Assembly (NCBI RefSeq): GCF_030419005.1
Contig: NZ_CP106951.1
Span: 4,154,001-4,218,000 of the forward strand
Reading direction: 5' to 3'
DNA from: Eleftheria terrae
Lineage (GTDB): Bacteria > Pseudomonadota > Gammaproteobacteria > Burkholderiales > Burkholderiaceae_C
Length of the DNA stretch: 64,000 nt
This document shows positions 1 through 9,024 of the stretch, one piece after another. Under the pieces are notes generated by a model that had not been told where the DNA came from, ran no database searches, and was given only the letters and a program-made list of their open reading frames with translations. How positions within the stretch are numbered: position 1 is the stretch's first letter; each line of letters opens with the position of its first letter. Both the position numbers and the translations under genes were made by a program.

Positions 1-624
1 GTGTCGGCGCTGGCGAGCCCGGCCGCCAGCGCAGCGGCGGTGCCGGCGGCCGCGCCGCTGCCTGCGTCTTCCATGGCCATGGGGCTGCCGCCGCTGGGTG
101 CCGCGCCCGTGGTGCCGGTGCCGGCCGTGCCACCGGCACCGCTGCCGCCGGAAGAGGTGGCTGCCAACGACGCGCTGCGGCGGCTGGGCTACCACATCGA
201 CGAGCGCTACTACCGCATGAGCCTGCCGGAGCTGCGCCAGGCGGCGGCCGGGCAGGACGTGCAGGCCCTGACCCACCTGGCCGAACGCCTGCTGTTCGAG
301 CTGGGGGGCCATGGGCCCGGCGCCGACGCGCAAGCCGGCGGCAGCCAGCGCATGGCGGCTCGCGAGGCCTTGCAGCAGGCCTATCTGCTCGGCAACCGGC
401 ATGCAGCGGCCATGCTGTCCGAGAGCTACCTGCTGGAGCGCCAGCCGGTGGAGGCAGCGGCCTGGAACCTGGTGGCGCGCCGCGCCGGCGACACCCTCAG
501 CGCCGACTGGTTCGTGCGCACCGAGGACTACAAGCGCCTGAACGACGCCCAGCGGGCCGAGGCAGCGCAGCGGGCCGACACCTTGTGGAACCAGTTGCAA
601 GCGGGCCAGGCGCCCGGCTCCTGA
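1..624 (+). CDS. Sel1/TPR-like helical repeat protein, probably 5'-truncated
   Basis: The frame is open from the first base of the window, so the gene probably begins upstream and only its C-terminal 207 residues are seen. Residues 1-60 are Ala/Pro-rich low complexity, typical of a linker or secreted-protein spacer. From about residue 85 onward there are paired amphipathic helices (around ALTHLAERLLFE, ALQQAYLLGNRHAAAMLSE and AWNLVARRAGD) in the style of Sel1-like or TPR solenoids, which usually mediate protein contacts. No catalytic motif is visible. A Sel1-like label is an inference from helix pattern and Ala/Leu/Tyr spacing; no specific partner can be named. Confidence 0.5.
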   Translation: MSALASPAASAAAVPAAAPLPASSMAMGLPPLGAAPVVPVPAVPPAPLPPEEVAANDALRRLGYHIDERYYRMSLPELRQAAAGQDVQALTHLAERLLFELGGHGPGADAQAGGSQRMAAREALQQAYLLGNRHAAAMLSESYLLERQPVEAAAWNLVARRAGDTLSADWFVRTEDYKRLNDAQRAEAAQRADTLWNQLQAGQAPGS

Positions 625-736
625 CACCCGCGGCACGGCGCCCGCGCCTGGCACGCCGGCCAGCGCCGGGCCTGCGGCTTGCTGCAGGACGCGGGGTCGG
701 CCTGCTGCCGGCCTTGCCACCTCCGGGGCCTTGTTC

Positions 737-2071
737 ATGACCCTCACGTTTCCTTCCCGCCGGCCCGACGCGCGGCGGGCACCGGTGCCGGTGGACGCCG
801 GCCTGTCTCCCGCCACCGACGGCTCGCCGGGCGAACGCGGCTTTGCCCAGCTGGTTGGCGCGCTGCAGCTCAGCGAGGGGGCGCCGTTGCGCAGCCCGCC
901 CCGCAAGCCGCGCCGCCGTGCGCCGGCACCGCCCGCCGAGCGGTGCTCGCCGGGCGCGGCGCTGGCGCGTGCCGAGCAGTGCGCGCGCAGCGGCCGCATC
1001 GACGAAGCCCTCTCGATCTGCGAGGCGGTGCTGCCCGGGCTGCAGGCCGCCGGCGATCCGCTGGCGCTGGGGTTGTGCCAGCACGTGCAGGCCCTGAGCC
1101 ACCATTACGCCGGCCGGCTGCAGGCGGCCATGCTGGCCGGCTACCGGGCGATCGAATGCCTGGGCCGCACCGAAGCGCTCGACCGGCGCCTGCGGGCCAT
1201 GGCGCTGCAGGCCATCGTGCTGGCCCGGCTGGGCGATGCCGCCGCCGCCCTGGAACTGCTGGACCACGGGCTGCACCTGCTGCCGCGGGTGGCGGGCCAT
1301 CCGCGCGAGCAATGCGTGTTCTGGAACAACGCCGGCGCGGCGCTGCATGCGCTGGGGCAGCTGCCGCAGGCGGTGGAGGCGGCGATGCGGGCGGCCGCGC
1401 TGATGCCGCTGTTCGACGAACCGCCACTGCACGCCGTCTGCCGCGGCAACGTGCTGGTGTATCGGGTGGAACTGGCCCAGGCCACCGAGCCGCCCGGCGA
1501 CGAGCTGCGGCAGGCGCTCGGCGCGCTGCAGGCCCATATCGACGAGCTGGTGCACAGCGAGCGCCACCACCTGATGCCGCGCTGCGTCAAGGCGGCCGCC
1601 GGGGCGCAGATCGCACTGGGCCGGCTGGACGAGGCGCGCGAGCTGCTGGGCCGCGGCATCCGCTCGGCGCTGCTCGCCGGGGTGGGGCCCGAGCGCGGTG
1701 GGCTGGAGCTGCGCCTGGCGCAGGTGGAGCGGCTGGGCGGGCGCTACCGGGCGGCCGCGGGGCATGTCGCGCTGGCCCTGGAGCTGCTGCATGCGGGCCA
1801 GGAGCAGGACCTGCTGGCCGAGGCCCATCTCGAGAACGGCCTGCTGCACGAGGCGCAACAGCACTGGCGTGCCGCCCTCGACAGCCACAAGCGCCATGCC
1901 GAGCTGCGCGCCGCGCTGCTGAAGGCGCAGGCCGAGGGCCGGGCGCAGGCGGCTGCGGCCCGCATGGACCTGGCCTGCAGCCGGCAGGAAGTGGAGACGC
2001 TGCGCCGGCGCAATGCCGAGCTGGAGCGCCGCCTGGCCATGCTGGAGGCGGCCTCCGCAGCCAACGGCTGA
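737..2071 (+). CDS. TPR-type helical repeat protein with C-terminal coiled coil
   Basis: Predicted 444-residue cytoplasmic protein; no signal peptide or membrane segment. ATG 737 is taken as the start, with an in-frame TTG at 731 as alternative. Residues ~75-370 consist of repeated helix pairs (for example ALARAEQCARSGRIDEALS, the ALELLDHGLHLLPR segment and AREILxRGI-like stretches), the layout of tetratricopeptide sensors. Residues ~395-440 are a charged, heptad-like segment (around RQEVETLRRRNAELERRL), a likely coiled coil. In related Burkholderiales the same arrangement often precedes a GGDEF domain, but this protein stops directly after the coil, so it may be a stand-alone scaffold or a shortened relative. 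No function can be assigned. Confidence 0.65.
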   Translation: MTLTFPSRRPDARRAPVPVDAGLSPATDGSPGERGFAQLVGALQLSEGAPLRSPPRKPRRRAPAPPAERCSPGAALARAEQCARSGRIDEALSICEAVLPGLQAAGDPLALGLCQHVQALSHHYAGRLQAAMLAGYRAIECLGRTEALDRRLRAMALQAIVLARLGDAAAALELLDHGLHLLPRVAGHPREQCVFWNNAGAALHALGQLPQAVEAAMRAAALMPLFDEPPLHAVCRGNVLVYRVELAQATEPPGDELRQALGALQAHIDELVHSERHHLMPRCVKAAAGAQIALGRLDEARELLGRGIRSALLAGVGPERGGLELRLAQVERLGGRYRAAAGHVALALELLHAGQEQDLLAEAHLENGLLHEAQQHWRAALDSHKRHAELRAALLKAQAEGRAQAAAARMDLACSRQEVETLRRRNAELERRLAMLEAASAANG

Positions 2072-2363
2072 GGTGCCGCGCTGCGGCACCTGCACGGCGG
2101 GCCGCCGGGCGGCGGGCAGGGTCCGCCAGCCCGGCGGGATCGAGGCGGACGGTGCGGCCGTGCGCTGCCCGCACGCCGCGCGGCCGCCTAGCACGAAGCG
2201 CAATACCCGTAGGCCAGCCGGCGCGGGGGTGGATGCCGAGAATCAGCCCTCCCCGACAGCGAAGGCGCGATGCCGCCGGCGGGTCGCCCGGCCGCCGCTG
2301 CCGGGCTGACCGGCCTGGCCAGTGTGCGGTGCCTTCGCCCCCTGCGAATCTGCTGGAGCCCGC

Positions 2364-3551
2364 ATGATCTTTCCCATCCTGTTGTTGTCGGCCGCCGGCT
2401 TCACGGTGCTGACGACCGAGTTCATCATCGTCGGCCTGCTGCCACCGATGGCGCGCGAGCTCGGCGTGAGCGTGTCGCAGGCCGGCCTGCTGGTGACGCT
2501 GTTTGCCTTCACGGTGGCCGGCGGCGGGCCGTTCCTGACCGCCTATTTCTCGCGCTTCGACCGCAAGCGCCTGTTCATCGCGACGCTGCTGCTGTTCAGT
2601 GCCGCCAACCTGCTCGCGGCGCTGGCGCCCAACATCGCCACCATGGCGGTGGCGCGGCTGGTGCCGGCGCTCGCGCTGCCGGTGTTCTGGTCGCTGGCCA
2701 GCGAGACGGCGGCCGACCTGATGGGCCCGGAGCAGGCCGGCCGCGGCATCTCCATCCTGACCTTCGGCATCATCTGCGCGACCATCTTCGGCATTCCGAT
2801 CGGCACGCTGATCGGCGATGCCTTCGGCTGGCGGGCGGCCTTCGGCGCGCTGTCGGCGCTGGCCCTGGCGAAGGCGGCGATGCTGTCCGCCTTCCTGCCG
2901 GCTCGCGCGGCACCGGCGAAGGCGCCGCCGCTGCGCGGCCAGTTCGCGCTGCTGCGCGACCGGGTGCTGGTGGGCCAGGTGCTGTGGTCGATGCTGATCT
3001 TCACCGGCATGTTCACCGGCTACACCTACCTGGCCGACCTGCTCGAGCGGGTGGCGGGGTTCGACGGCAGCTGGGTGGGCTGGACCTTGATGGCCTTTGG
3101 CGGCGTCGGCCTGCTCGGCAATGCGCTGGCCGGCCGCCGGGTGGATCGCGACCCGCTGGGCACCACGCTGCTGTTCAGCGTCAGCACCGCGGCCGGCATG
3201 GCCCTGGTGGCCGCGCTGGTCACCTCGCGGGCCGGGTTGGCGGCTTCGCTCACGCTGTGGGGGCTGTCGCAGGCGGCGCTTTTCCTGGTCTGCCATGTGC
3301 GGGTGATGAAGGCGGCACCGTCGGCGCCGGCGTTTGCCGCCTCGCTCAACATCTCGGGCGCCAACCTCGGCATTGGCATCGGTGCGATCGTGGGCGGGGG
3401 CGTGATCGACCGCTGGGGCGTGGCCCATGTGGGCGAGGTCGGCGCGGCCGTCCTGTTCGCTTCGACGCTGCTCGGCGGCTGGCTGGTGGCGGCCAGCCGG
3501 CCGCGCCCGGTGCCGGCCGGCGCCTGTGCCGGCAGCTGCCCGGGGCGCTGA
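2364..3551 (+). CDS. MFS transporter (DHA1-type efflux permease)
   Basis: A 395-residue integral membrane protein with about 12 hydrophobic segments. It opens with a membrane helix (MIFPILLLSAAGFTVLTTEF) ending in the TTEF motif typical of AraJ/YdhP/sugar-efflux-like DHA1 members. The loop 2-3 motif has the form FDRKR, as in the family's conserved G-x-x-x-D-R-x-x-R/K region. ATG 2364 is chosen over the in-frame GTG at 2322 because GGAG lies at a proper distance upstream. The family exports sugars, drugs or purine derivatives by proton antiport; the substrate here cannot be read from sequence. It is followed by a convergent EamA transporter gene. Confidence 0.85.
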   Translation: MIFPILLLSAAGFTVLTTEFIIVGLLPPMARELGVSVSQAGLLVTLFAFTVAGGGPFLTAYFSRFDRKRLFIATLLLFSAANLLAALAPNIATMAVARLVPALALPVFWSLASETAADLMGPEQAGRGISILTFGIICATIFGIPIGTLIGDAFGWRAAFGALSALALAKAAMLSAFLPARAAPAKAPPLRGQFALLRDRVLVGQVLWSMLIFTGMFTGYTYLADLLERVAGFDGSWVGWTLMAFGGVGLLGNALAGRRVDRDPLGTTLLFSVSTAAGMALVAALVTSRAGLAASLTLWGLSQAALFLVCHVRVMKAAPSAPAFAASLNISGANLGIGIGAIVGGGVIDRWGVAHVGEVGAAVLFASTLLGGWLVAASRPRPVPAGACAGSCPGR

Positions 3552-3617
3552 GGGCGCGGCCGCCCTGGCGCGTGCCGCACCGGCGGCGCCTGCCGGCGTG
3601 GACCGGCCGGCGCCGGC

Positions 3618-4571
3618 TCACTCCTGCGTCGCATTGCGGCCGGCCAGCGAGCGCGGTGCGCAGGCCGGCGGCTGGCGCGACGGGCTGCGCTGGTCCAGCG
3701 CGGCCAGCCACATGGCCGCCAGCACGCATGCCAGCCCCAGCCATTGCCAGGGGCGCACGGCTTCGCCCGGCAGGGTGGCCGACAGCAGCAAGGCCGCCAC
3801 CGGCAACCAGGCGGTGGACAAGGCGGCGCGAAAGCCGCTGGTGCGCTGGCTGCCGGCATACCAGAGCAGGAAGCCGCCCACGGTGGGCACCCAGGCGTAG
3901 TAGGCGATGCCCAGCCAGCCGGCCGCAGCCGGCAGCACCGGCTGCGGCGAGCGCAGCCAGAGCCAGGCGGCCGGTGCGGCGGCCATCAGCAGGCCGCCGG
4001 CCGACATCAGGGTGGACATCAGCAGCGGCGGCAGCGGTTGCGCCAGCTTCTTGTTGCCGAGGATGAAGACGGCTTCGCAGGCCACCGCGGCCAGCACGGT
4101 GGCCAGGCCCAGCAGCCGGGTCGGCGGCACCTGGCCGTCGGCGGGCGAGGCGGCCACCACCATCACGCCCAGCGTCGCCAGGGCCAGCGCGGCCAGCAGC
4201 CGGCGGCCCGGCCGCTCGCCCAGCCACACGGCCGAGAAGGCGGCGGCCACCGCCGGCAAGGTGCCCGAGACGACTGCAGCATCGGCCGCGCTGGACCAGG
4301 CCACGCCCTGGATCAGCAGCACGGTGTAGCCGACGCTGCCCGCCGCCGCCTGCAGCAGGAGCACCGCGGCATCGCGGGCGCCGATGCGCGGCAGCGCCTG
4401 GCGGCGGAGCCACAGCAGGCAGCCGAACACCGGCAAGGCCAGCGCATGGCGCAGCACGGTGGCCAGGAAGGGCTCGACCTCCTGCCCGATGATCTTGCTG
4501 ACCGCCACCGTGCTGCCCACCAGCACCATGGCCAGGCTGCACAGCAGCGGTCCCTTGAATGTGTCCGACAT
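3618..4571 (-). CDS. EamA/DMT-superfamily transporter (RhaT/YdcZ-like permease)
   Basis: A 317-residue membrane protein with ten predicted helices arranged as two EamA repeats of about 130 residues each. Each repeat ends with the typical small-residue-rich helix followed by a basic turn (the GERPGRRLL region, about residue 140, in repeat one). Members are inner-membrane exporters of amino acids, nucleosides or other metabolites. The AraC-family gene 80 bp upstream on the same strand is the likely regulator or co-transcribed partner; this pairing of an EamA or LysE exporter with a cupin-AraC regulator is common. The residues after about 300 are Pro/Arg-rich and not part of the domain. Confidence 0.85.
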   Translation of the reverse strand: MSDTFKGPLLCSLAMVLVGSTVAVSKIIGQEVEPFLATVLRHALALPVFGCLLWLRRQALPRIGARDAAVLLLQAAAGSVGYTVLLIQGVAWSSAADAAVVSGTLPAVAAAFSAVWLGERPGRRLLAALALATLGVMVVAASPADGQVPPTRLLGLATVLAAVACEAVFILGNKKLAQPLPPLLMSTLMSAGGLLMAAAPAAWLWLRSPQPVLPAAAGWLGIAYYAWVPTVGGFLLWYAGSQRTSGFRAALSTAWLPVAALLLSATLPGEAVRPWQWLGLACVLAAMWLAALDQRSPSRQPPACAPRSLAGRNATQE

Positions 4572-4650
4572 GGCCGGCCTCCGGCGAGTTGCGAGGCCGG
4601 CAGTGTGGGCGGCTGCAGGGCGCCCGGTCTTGAACGCAGTTGCAGGCCGC

Positions 4651-5481
4651 TCAAGGCCGGCGCGCGCCCGCCGCCTGCCGCCAGGCGCCCGGGGTGAAGC
4701 CGAACTGGCGGGTGAAGACGCGCGTCATGTGGCTCTGGTCGGCAAAGCCGGCGGCGGCCGCCGCCTCGGCCAGCGGCAGGCCGCGGCGGATCAGGTGGCG
4801 GGCCCGTTCGGCCCGCTGCTGCAGCAGCCAGGCATGCGGCGGCAGGCCGTAGGCCTTCTCGAAGCGACGCAGCAGCTGGAAGCGGCTGAGGCCCGCCATT
4901 GCGGCCAGCTCGGCCAGGCTGGGGGCGTGGGTGGCGTCATCGGCCAGCCGCTCGCGCACCTGCGCCAGGGGGGCCGGCGCGGGCGGGGCCGGCGCATCGG
5001 TGGAGTAGGCGGCGAGCAGGTGGCCGAGGGTGCCGGCCAGCGCCTCCTCGCAGGCCAGCGCGAGCGCGCCGTCGTGGGCGGGCTGGGTGGACCAGTGGTC
5101 GAGCCGCCGGAACAGGGCCTGCAGCGACTGCGCCAGGCGGTCATCGTGGATCACCGGGCGCGTCAGCGCGGGCAGGCGCCCGGCGCCGGCCAGGGCCGCC
5201 ATGGCATCAGGCTCCAGGTACACCATGCGCCAGCGCCGCGACGGTGAGCCGAGCGGCTGACCGTCGTGCACCTCGCCGGGGTTGGTGGTGATGAGGTCGC
5301 CTGCGAAGGCATCCACCGGCCCGCGGCCGCTGGCCGAGCTTTGCGCGCCGTGCTCCAGCAGGCCAAGGCCGAAGGTGTCGTGCCAGTGGCGGCCGAAATG
5401 CCGGCCACTGTCGATGTGCGTGCCGTGGATCCCCGGCCAGGGGGTGGCGAACACGTGGCAGTGGTGCAGAGGCGGGGCCAT
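4651..5481 (-). CDS. AraC-family transcriptional regulator (cupin-AraC)
   Basis: A 276-residue regulator from ATG 5481 (MAPPLHHCHVF); the open frame extends to 5550, but the extra residues are Pro/Arg-rich and do not fit the family. Residues ~10-95 match the small-molecule-binding cupin of the AraC_binding type (HWHDTFGLG and NPGEVHDG segments). The C-terminal ~100 residues form a double helix-turn-helix, ending with the conserved GFADQSHMTRVFTRQFGFTP-type signature of the second helix pair. It is probably an activator of the downstream EamA transporter, but no operator was identified. Confidence 0.85.
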   Translation of the reverse strand: MAPPLHHCHVFATPWPGIHGTHIDSGRHFGRHWHDTFGLGLLEHGAQSSASGRGPVDAFAGDLITTNPGEVHDGQPLGSPSRRWRMVYLEPDAMAALAGAGRLPALTRPVIHDDRLAQSLQALFRRLDHWSTQPAHDGALALACEEALAGTLGHLLAAYSTDAPAPPAPAPLAQVRERLADDATHAPSLAELAAMAGLSRFQLLRRFEKAYGLPPHAWLLQQRAERARHLIRRGLPLAEAAAAAGFADQSHMTRVFTRQFGFTPGAWRQAAGARRP

Positions 5482-5568
5482 GCGCAGGCGGGCGGGAGGG
5501 CGGTGGTGGATGGCAGTATCGCCGCACCGGCCCGCTGTCGGGGGCCGCACGCGGCGGCGCCGGCGGCG

Positions 5569-6810
5569 TCAGCCCGCTGCTGACGCAGATGCGGCCAGCC
5601 AGCGCGCCTGCGCCTGGAGCACCGCAGCCGCCGGCTGGCCCACCAGCGACTGGTACACCGCCGGCGCCGTGGCGCCTTCGGTGTTGATCAGCAGCACCCG
5701 CGCCTGTGGCCCGAGGCCGGTTTGCCGCGCCAGCTCCGGCTGCGCGACGAGGGCCAGCAGTCCGGCCAGGCCGGCGGCGCCCGACTCGCCGCTGACGATG
5801 GGCAGGTCGCCGTCGGCACCGCGGGCCAGCAGCCGCATGGCCGCTTGGGCCTGGGCATCGCTGACGGTCATGAAGTGGTCGACGGCTGGCTGCAGGAAGC
5901 GCCAGGCCAGCGGCGACGCTTCCCCGCAGGCCAGGCCCGCCATCAGTGAGTCCACCGAACCCGAGGCGCGTGCCGGCCGGCCAAGCCGGGCGCTCTGCAG
6001 CAGGCAGTCGGCCTGTTCAGGCTCCACCACGATGAAGCACGGCCGCCCGGCGCCGTGGCGTTCCCAGAAATGGCTCACGATGCCGGCCGCCAGGCCGCCG
6101 ACGCCGCCCTGCAGGAACACATGGGTGTAGGGGCAGGGCGCGCCGGCCGGCGTGTCCTGCAGCAGCTCCTCGGCGATCAGGCCATAGCCTTGCATCACGT
6201 CCAGCGGCACCTGCTCGTCGCCGCCGGCCTGCGAGGTGTCGGACACCAGCTGCCAGCCGTGGCAGCGCGCCAGCCGGGCCGCCTCCTGCACCGAATCGTC
6301 ATAGTCGCCGTCGATGCGCAGGATCTCGGCGCCCAGCGCGGCAATGGGCGCCTCGCGCTCCGGGCTCACATGCGCATGCAGCACGATGACACAGCGGCAG
6401 CCGACGCTGCGGGCGGCTGCGGCGAGCGCGCGCCCATGGTTGCCGTCGGTGGCGCTGATGACGACGCAGTCCTTCAGTTGGTTTGCATGGCGCCCTGCCA
6501 GCAGGTCCTGTGCGCGCCAGCCGGCGCCGCGACCCTGGCGTTGCAACAGGCGCAACAGCGCCAGGGGCGCGCCCAGGGCCTTGAAGCTGCCGAGTGGCGA
6601 ACGGGTGGACTCGTCCTTCAGTGCCACCTCGCCCAGCGACAGGCGGGCGGCCAGCCGCGGCAGCCGCCACAGCGGTGTGCCGTTGGCTGCCAGCTGCGGC
6701 CAGTGCGCCAGGCAACGCCGGGCGTCCTGCCCGCTTTCGATGTTGAGCAGCGCGTGCAGCGCGCGGTCGTAGGGGCGGCGTTGCGCATGGGGATTGGCGA
6801 AGAAGAGCAT
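5569..6810 (-). CDS. dpaL: Diaminopropionate ammonia-lyase (PLP-dependent)
   Basis: A 413-residue fold-type II PLP enzyme that degrades 2,3-diaminopropionate (D- and L-forms, also D-serine in the family) to pyruvate and two ammonia. The PLP lysine is in GSFKALG at residue 77, the same number as in the E. coli enzyme. The two aspartates known to matter in that enzyme correspond to D122 (ATDGNHG) and D191 (SDTSQAG). The C-terminal region keeps the conserved GVGGLAAG loop. An Lrp/AsnC regulator is divergently transcribed 167 bp away, matching the usual substrate-responsive control of amino-acid catabolism. Length and motifs are complete. Confidence 0.93.
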   Translation of the reverse strand: MLFFANPHAQRRPYDRALHALLNIESGQDARRCLAHWPQLAANGTPLWRLPRLAARLSLGEVALKDESTRSPLGSFKALGAPLALLRLLQRQGRGAGWRAQDLLAGRHANQLKDCVVISATDGNHGRALAAAARSVGCRCVIVLHAHVSPEREAPIAALGAEILRIDGDYDDSVQEAARLARCHGWQLVSDTSQAGGDEQVPLDVMQGYGLIAEELLQDTPAGAPCPYTHVFLQGGVGGLAAGIVSHFWERHGAGRPCFIVVEPEQADCLLQSARLGRPARASGSVDSLMAGLACGEASPLAWRFLQPAVDHFMTVSDAQAQAAMRLLARGADGDLPIVSGESGAAGLAGLLALVAQPELARQTGLGPQARVLLINTEGATAPAVYQSLVGQPAAAVLQAQARWLAASASAAG

Positions 6811-6977
6811 GGGCAGTCCTTGAAGAAGGCGGCCGCCGCCGTGGCGGCGCTACCGGGTCCATTGTGGGTGGGGGCCGGTGAGACGGTGGCTCGCCATCAG
6901 GGCCGGTTTTGGTACAAAGCGCGCATCGCGGTGGCCGCGGACGGGCGGCTGTCCTGCCCCGCTTGCCTGCACTGGAA

Positions 6978-7457
6978 ATGCCGATGTCCCTGGACCGTCT
7001 CGACCTGCAGATCCTCGACCTGTTGCAGCAGGACGCCACGCTGTCGATGCGTGCGCTGGCCGAGCGGGTGCACAGCTCACCCGCCACCTGCCAGCGCCGC
7101 ATTGCGCAGCTGCGGGCCGAGGGCTTCCTGCTGAAGCAGGTGGCCCTCCTCGACCGCCAGCGGCTGGGCCGCCCGCTGACCGTGTTCGTCTCGGCGGAGC
7201 TGGCCCAGCAGAACGATGCCCTGCTGCGGCAGTTCGAGCGCCGGATGGCAGCGGAGGAAGACGTGATGGCCTGCTACGAGGTGGCCGGCGAGTTCGACTT
7301 CCTGCTGGTCGTCAACGCGGCCTCGATGGAGCAGTACCACCGCTTCACCCGCAGCGCCTTCGCTTCCCACCACAACGTGCGCAACTTCAAGAGCACCTTC
7401 GCGATGAACTGCTCGAAGTTCGAGACCCGCATCCCGATCGGCACCTTGCCCGGCTGA
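6978..7457 (+). CDS. Lrp/AsnC-family transcriptional regulator
   Basis: A 159-residue protein from ATG 6978; ATG 6984 (MSLDRLDLQIL) is also plausible and is the more typical family start. The N-terminal winged helix-turn-helix covers LDLQILDLLQQDATLSMRAL through the recognition helix SSPATCQRRI. The C-terminal RAM (ligand-binding, oligomerising) domain begins near residue 70, with the conserved turn EVAGEFDFLLVV. Family members form octamers or hexadecamers that respond to amino acids. Divergent placement from dpaL makes diaminopropionate or a related amino acid the likely effector; that is inference. Confidence 0.88.
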   Translation: MPMSLDRLDLQILDLLQQDATLSMRALAERVHSSPATCQRRIAQLRAEGFLLKQVALLDRQRLGRPLTVFVSAELAQQNDALLRQFERRMAAEEDVMACYEVAGEFDFLLVVNAASMEQYHRFTRSAFASHHNVRNFKSTFAMNCSKFETRIPIGTLPG

Positions 7458-7609
7458 GGTGCTGTTGCTGCTGGTCACCAGCGGCCCCTAAGGCTAGGGG
7501 CTGGGGATGGCCGGCTTTGCGCCTAGGATCGGCGCCTTCTTGCCAGCCTCGCCTGTCCGCCCGTGGGTGCGGCCTGCGTGCTGCCCACCGACTTCTCCGG
7601 AGCATCGAT

Positions 7610-8218
7610 ATGCTGAAGGACGCGATCCAGAAAGGTGTTTACCTCCAGGGCCTCGCCGCGCTGCTCAACAGCGGCCGGCCCGGTTTCATCGGCAGCTGGA
7701 GCGAAGGCACGGGCGACGCCGGCACCGGCAGCCAGGACCTGGCGAGCCGCGCCAGGCGCGCGCTGTCCACCCCCAAGCTGCTGACCTTCTATCCCGATGG
7801 GCAAGGCCAGCATCCCGTGGCCGTGCTGCCCTACCGGCAGGCCATGACCAGCCACATGCCGATGAATGGCCATGAAGCCATCAGCGGCGAGTTCACCGGC
7901 TGTGTGATGGGGGTGTACCAGGAGGACGGCCGCGTCGAGGTCAACCACGTCTGCACCGCCCAGCCCGCGGGCCCCGGCACGCCGCTACAGGCCTGGGACG
8001 ACACGGTCGGCAACCCGCCCCCCGGCTTCCAGCTCCTGAACCAGGACCGCACCGCAGGTGGCGTGCCGGCCTACTTGAGCAACGCCACCAACGACAGGCT
8101 GCGCAAGTACAACGGCCAGTTCTGCATCCTCTGCATCGCCGACCCGGTGAGCTATGCGATCAAGCGCGCCTACGTCGGCAAGCGCAACGGCGTCTACAAG
8201 GTGCTGGACATCGGCTGA
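7610..8218 (+). CDS. Small Cys/His protein, possible CNF/BLF1-like deamidase fold
   Basis: A 202-residue soluble protein with a clear CCGGAG Shine-Dalgarno nine bases before ATG 7610. No signal peptide is seen. I do not recognise it by family, but residues ~86-120 contain a glycine-preceded cysteine (GEFTGC, C98), then a strand, a short acidic turn (QEDG) and a second strand carrying a histidine (VNHVC, H113). The C-to-H spacing of 15 equals that recalled for the catalytic pair of cytotoxic necrotising factor 1, and the S/T-G-C context resembles the L-S-G-C of Burkholderia lethal factor 1 and CNF. The length is also close to BLF1 (about 211). A glutamine deamidase or related papain-like activity is therefore possible but unproven; the rest of the protein shows no familiar motif. 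Confidence 0.6.
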   Translation: MLKDAIQKGVYLQGLAALLNSGRPGFIGSWSEGTGDAGTGSQDLASRARRALSTPKLLTFYPDGQGQHPVAVLPYRQAMTSHMPMNGHEAISGEFTGCVMGVYQEDGRVEVNHVCTAQPAGPGTPLQAWDDTVGNPPPGFQLLNQDRTAGGVPAYLSNATNDRLRKYNGQFCILCIADPVSYAIKRAYVGKRNGVYKVLDIG

Positions 8219-8481
8219 GCGGGAGAGGGCGGCCCTGCGCTCACGGGCCGGGCGCACGGCGGAGCGCGGCGGGGGTGGCTCCGGCGGTGACGCTGGCGGC
8301 TCGGCGTGCAAGCCGGGGCCGCGCGGCATGACCGCCGCGCACGGCATGTCGCGGCGGCTGGGAAGAAGCGGGCGCCAGGCCGGCGCTCAAGGGCGACGCC
8401 ACCGTACGCTGGCGGCCGCTGAACCCGGGGTGGGGCAGCGGCCGCCAGCGGGTGGCCCGGCCTCGAGGGTGCGGTGTCGCA

Positions 8482-9024
8482 TCAGCGCCAGTTGACCGTG
8501 CCCGAATCGCAGCAACCGTTGGGCGTCGGTGCCGGAATGCGGTTCTTCAGCCAGCAGCGCGGATTCGGCCCCTGCACCCGCGGGCGCACGTAGGTGTAGG
8601 CGACGCAGCGTGCATCGCCGCGGCAATACGCTTCACAGGCATCGGCCGTGGCCGACCAGGGCAGGTCGAAGTTGGTGTAGTCGCTGCCCGGGCGGTCCCA
8701 GCCGATCTCCCGCGTCACCTGCTTCACGCCCGAGTAGCAGCACCCCGACGCCTGCGGCAGGGGCGCGGCCGACTTCAGCCAGCAGGCTGCGTTGCTGCCC
8801 TGCACGCCGGGATGCACATAGGTGTACGCCTGGCAGCGCGCGTCGTTCTCGCAAGCGGACTTGCAGAGGGTGTAGTCGGGCGACAGCTCGAAGCGGGCAT
8901 AGTCGGCGCCGGGGCGGTCGATGCCGAATTCGACACTGGCCGGCGCTGCCGTGGCAGGCGAGGCCAGCGCCGCCAGCGCCACTGGAATCGCGAGCAGGGA
9001 CATGACAAAGGAAGGCGTCTTCAT
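8482..9024 (-). CDS. Secreted protein with two PAN/Apple domains
   Basis: A 180-residue protein from ATG 9024, preceded by AAGGAG. Residues 1-26 are a signal peptide ending in ATAAPAS. The mature part is two tandem ~70-residue PAN/Apple repeats, each beginning with a D-R-P-G-x-D-Y motif and carrying four to six cysteines in the order C-x3-C-x4-C-x-A-Y-T-Y-V, then a CWLK segment and a terminal CC. PAN domains bind carbohydrates or proteins, and the cysteines imply a disulphide-stabilised periplasmic or extracellular protein. Family proteins of this size occur in many beta- and deltaproteobacteria without known function. Confidence 0.85.
   Translation of the reverse strand: MKTPSFVMSLLAIPVALAALASPATAAPASVEFGIDRPGADYARFELSPDYTLCKSACENDARCQAYTYVHPGVQGSNAACWLKSAAPLPQASGCCYSGVKQVTREIGWDRPGSDYTNFDLPWSATADACEAYCRGDARCVAYTYVRPRVQGPNPRCWLKNRIPAPTPNGCCDSGTVNWR

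Noticed and set aside
497..2203. 568-codon minus frame opposite the TPR gene
   Set aside because: High-GC antisense shadow; Gln/Arg/Ala-rich and overlapping a plausible gene with clear helix pattern.
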